Shown here one piece after another: positions 61,185 to 64,000 of a stretch of DNA of 64,000 bases; position 1 is the first letter of the stretch, and every line of letters starts with the position of its first letter. Under the pieces are notes generated by a model. That model was not told the DNA's origin, searched no databases, and was given only the letters and a program-made list of their open reading frames with translations. Where the stretch lies: contig JAZARR010000164.1 in assembly GCA_037389465.1 (NCBI GenBank), forward strand, positions 2,920,501 to 2,984,500, written 5' to 3'. The position numbers and the translations under genes are program-made. The stretch is from Baylisascaris procyonis (lineage: Eukaryota; Nematoda; Chromadorea; Rhabditida; Ascarididae).

Positions 61185-64000
61185 CTATGGCTCTGTCGTG
61201 AGCAGCGCTCGAATAATAGATTTTCCTTTAGCTGATATCGGCGTTGGTAGTATTCGTTTGGATGGGCGAATAAAGAAATATTTCCGGAATCCATATCGGA
61301 AAGATGTTGAACAGATTTGAAAGAAACTTTTAATATGCCTTAACATGATATCACTCCAGTGATTCAATAGGGGAAATTTCACAGCTGACTGATATAATCT
61401 GGCTGATGCGAGGCGAGGTGAAAGCCTTCTGAACGTTTCCGAATCAATTGGTATCGCTAGTGATGTGGGGCCACCGTACTGCTGGACAGCATTCGAGAAT
61501 CGGGCGCCAGTGGATAGTGCATGTGTTTTGTAGGCCTTTCAATATGCAATTTGAAACTGTGACTGCTTTTGTAGCAGTTTGGAGCACAGGTTATTCCATT
61601 TTAAGAGGGCAAATTCTAACTCTTATATCGCTGAGTCCATCATCTGTTGTTTGCAGCCGAAAGCCATCTATTTTCAAGCAACATTCATAATGCGATATGC
61701 TTGAAAACTGTGGCACTTATGTGGGATTATTTCTAATTGCTTTTTTCGTGATCTTTCACTAAAAATGGCCAAGTTGTACCGCAGCTCGTGAAAATCAACC
61801 ACAACTTCTCATAGCTGAAAACATCAACAGACAATCTGCACACATTTGAAATGTAGTCGGAAATGTTGTTTCCGTAAGTCGGAAAAAGAAGGAGATCGAG
61901 AACTCCTCTGTGAGGAACCCACTCCCTACTGTACTTGTATTCGAAAGCGAATCTGCAGTTTTGCATGCCGAGTGTGCACCCGGAATATCAAGTTTGCGAG
62001 AAAAGCTTCAACCAGTTTCAAAAGCGATTCCATTACAATTTAGCCCTCCAGGTTGTTCAGCAATTTCCTATGGCTGACTATCAAACGCATTGATATGGCC
62101 CACACAGTCTCAGCTTGATATTCTTTGTTGAACACAATGAGAGATTAACTGCCGCATGATTACACAAGCTGGCAGGAAATCAAATAGCGTACGTTTGGAA
62201 ACTATAGGAAAGCATCTGATGCAGAGTAGGATCGTTTACAATTGTAGTATTTATAAGAACCTTGCTAGACCACATTTGTAACAGATAGTTCTCTGAGATC
62301 AGGTAAAGCAAATGGAGTTTCATTGAAAGGGCAGCGAGCTGCACGGCTCGAAGGTCGTGCTTAATGGTGTTGACCTGACGTTGGATAAACAGAGATCGAA
62401 TATCATTCTTCAGCTCTTTGATATGTCGCTATACTTAACGACATTGTCCTTGCTAGTTTTACCTCTAGTACACCTCTGGGGGAATTTGAATATTTGAATG
62501 CCATCTTTTTTGCTTACATCTGGGGAGGAAACGGTACGAAACGATTTTCATCAGTAACCGTATTTCCGTCCTCATGTTTCAGGGTATGCACTGACCGTCG
62601 TGTTCTCAGCTCGCCGCTTACATAACTTTCATCCTTTCAAGGCTTCACTTTCTTTCGCAAGTTCTTCTAATTTTTTTGCATTGCACATGCTAATTTTGCA
62701 TTATCTCCTTAACGTCTCAAATCTTCTAAATTTAAATTCCTTTACTTTTTGCTGTCAGCCCATGTATGTAGGTCGGGAATGACAACGGTGTTCGTGGGGT
62801 TCTTTTTACCCTCTCTCGTGAATTTCAGTAAATGCTAGTGTTAATGCTGTCATCGAAATACTTCTTCTAATCTCGTCATTGTACTAACCGAATCGTCTTT
62901 AACCAACCACAGTTTCTGAGGTGTCAGTACTTCTGAGTGGATGGTTCTACTAAGGAATATTAGGTTCTTAGAAGCTGGGATTGGCAAAGCTTATATGCTC
63001 GAGCCGGATAGGACTCGATATTTTATTAGTCGAGGAAAACAACACGAACAAAGACAAGTAGACATGACGTGAGATCGATCCACTGAACGCGATCCATATG
63101 AAGAGATAAAAATCCATCGTGAATACCAGAAAAGACACGGCATTTCGCGCACAGTTGATTCATACTTTTCTATCGCTTCCGCTGCAACGAAAGCAATAAG
63201 CGCAACTTACGGAAATCGAGGGATATTAACAGTAGGGCAATGAAACGATATGAAGCTTGTTTATGTATACTTTCGGCGATTGTTTAGCTTTTAAATTCAC
63301 CCTTGGCTTCTCCAATCACAGTGTTTCCTCTCACTTTAATTTCATATCTGAGAGCAATCTAATCGTGCAGCTTTTTAGTGAACATTTTGGTGAAATGAGC
63401 TAACAGTTTGGCGCATTCGTAGTTGCAAAAAGGTTATTGTATTGTGCTCAGCACTTGGTTATATGTGCACAGTCGCACATCGATCATCTCCCGTCCAGAT
63501 AAACTGCGCTTAACAGAGCCACTGCATCTGTTTTATATTCACCAAGCAGCAGCTTGTCTATTTTTACTCCTCAAATACAGCAAATGTTTGAATTTTTAGT
63601 TTTTTATGCTGCACGATTTCGAAATATTATAGAACGTGCCCATCGTGCTAACACTGGTGTTCTGCAAGTGCTTCAAACTTCTACTTCCTATAGTCGATAG
63701 AAGTGCTCTCTTCTGTCCCTCAGCATTTAGCTTTATATTAAATGGACGATGTCCATTTAACATAAATTTAACGTTTAACATTCAAATCTTTCATTGATCT
63801 TTGACGCCACTCGTCTCTCACTATTCTTCTTGCCCGTTTGTCACGTTTGCAATCTGTCGCGTACTTCCGGAAATAATACGTTTTGTTTTTTCTCGTTTTC
63901 TCTACTGATGTAGTCTATTTATGTTGCACATATCTTTGGTTGGGTGATAGCAGGGCAATGTTTGCGTTTGTCGGGACAGCCAGACTCGAGGATCGCAAGG
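61185..64000 (-). CDS. Unrecognised minus-strand gene, last seven exons (5' part outside window)
   Basis: Exons on the minus strand: 64000-63906 (partial), 63347-63301, 63181-63127, 62949-62862, 62633-62538, 62428-62261 and 61535-61185, the last ending in TAG. The lengths total 900 bases, and all six junctions keep frame with GT donors and AG acceptors, giving 299 residues and a stop. Landmarks: PCDPRVWLSRQTQTLPCYHP, RGNTVIGEAKA, EKYESTVREMPCLF, SEVLTPQKLWLVKDDSVS, SGELRTRRSVHTLKHEDGN, a helical ELKNDIRSLFIQRQ, SMKLHLLYLISENYLL, GARFSNAVQQYGGPTSLAIP, and a basic C-terminus with YGFRKYFFIRPSKR. Several exons lack ATG, so plain ORF calling misses them. The donor at 62537 (GTACCG) is weak; a stronger GTAAGC at 62517 would need an extra tiny exon. 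I cannot name the family. It may be the cytoplasmic tail of a larger protein. It lies inside the presumed first intron of AP-1 mu, on the other strand. Confidence 0.6.

Noticed and set aside
61800..61990. Minus-strand open stretch (GAHSACKTADSLSNTSTVGS) as another exon of the right-edge gene
   Set aside because: All three minus frames are partly open, no phase-correct acceptor was found, and the flanking exons join directly in frame.
62463..62475. Thirteen-base micro-exon in the minus-strand gene
   Set aside because: It would fit the phase but needs introns of about 42 and 34 bases; a single 109-base intron is simpler.

Overview
The window looks like nuclear DNA of a nematode. The genes are split into many short exons with T-rich TTTCAG/TTGCAG acceptors and loose GT donors. 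Their products are animal membrane-traffic and cell-surface proteins, one exon carries a lustrin-type cysteine-rich domain, and there is a decayed RTE-type LINE. Most introns run from about 0.1 to 5 kb, longer than is usual in Caenorhabditis. I cannot place the species. There is no bacterial operon, CRISPR array, rRNA or tRNA that I can support.

Layout. 1-2780 (+): the last exons of a dipeptidyl-peptidase IV family serine peptidase, with the Ser, Asp and His of the active site on separate exons. 2781-18020: mostly non-coding, with dispersed repeats, one minus-strand lustrin-type terminal exon (10119-10276), a decayed coding relic near 12.1-12.7 kb and a 251-bp foldback hairpin (13140-13390). 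18021-44146 (+): a complete gene for the ESCRT adaptor ALIX, rebuilt as 20 exons and 909 codons, with BRO1 domain, V domain and proline-rich tail. One of its introns is of the GC-AG class, and intron 1 holds a broken reading frame. 45417-50026 (+): three phase-compatible exons of an unrecognised gene. 51163-51204 (+): the first exon of an AP-1 clathrin-adaptor mu subunit; I find no second exon before the window ends, so its first intron may exceed 12.8 kb. 54690-56615 (-): a decayed RTE-type LINE. 61185-64000 (-): the last seven exons of an unrecognised gene running in from the right edge, lying inside that presumed intron on the opposite strand.

How the genes relate. ALIX bridges ESCRT machinery and endosomal cargo, and AP-1 mu selects cargo at the trans-Golgi network and endosomes, so two trafficking genes sit on the same strand about 7 kb apart. 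I see no evidence that they form an operon. The peptidase is unrelated in function. All gene models come from reading splice sites and conserved motifs by eye. I did not find a previously undescribed system; the least explained items are the minus-strand seven-exon gene, the broken frame in ALIX intron 1 and the foldback element.
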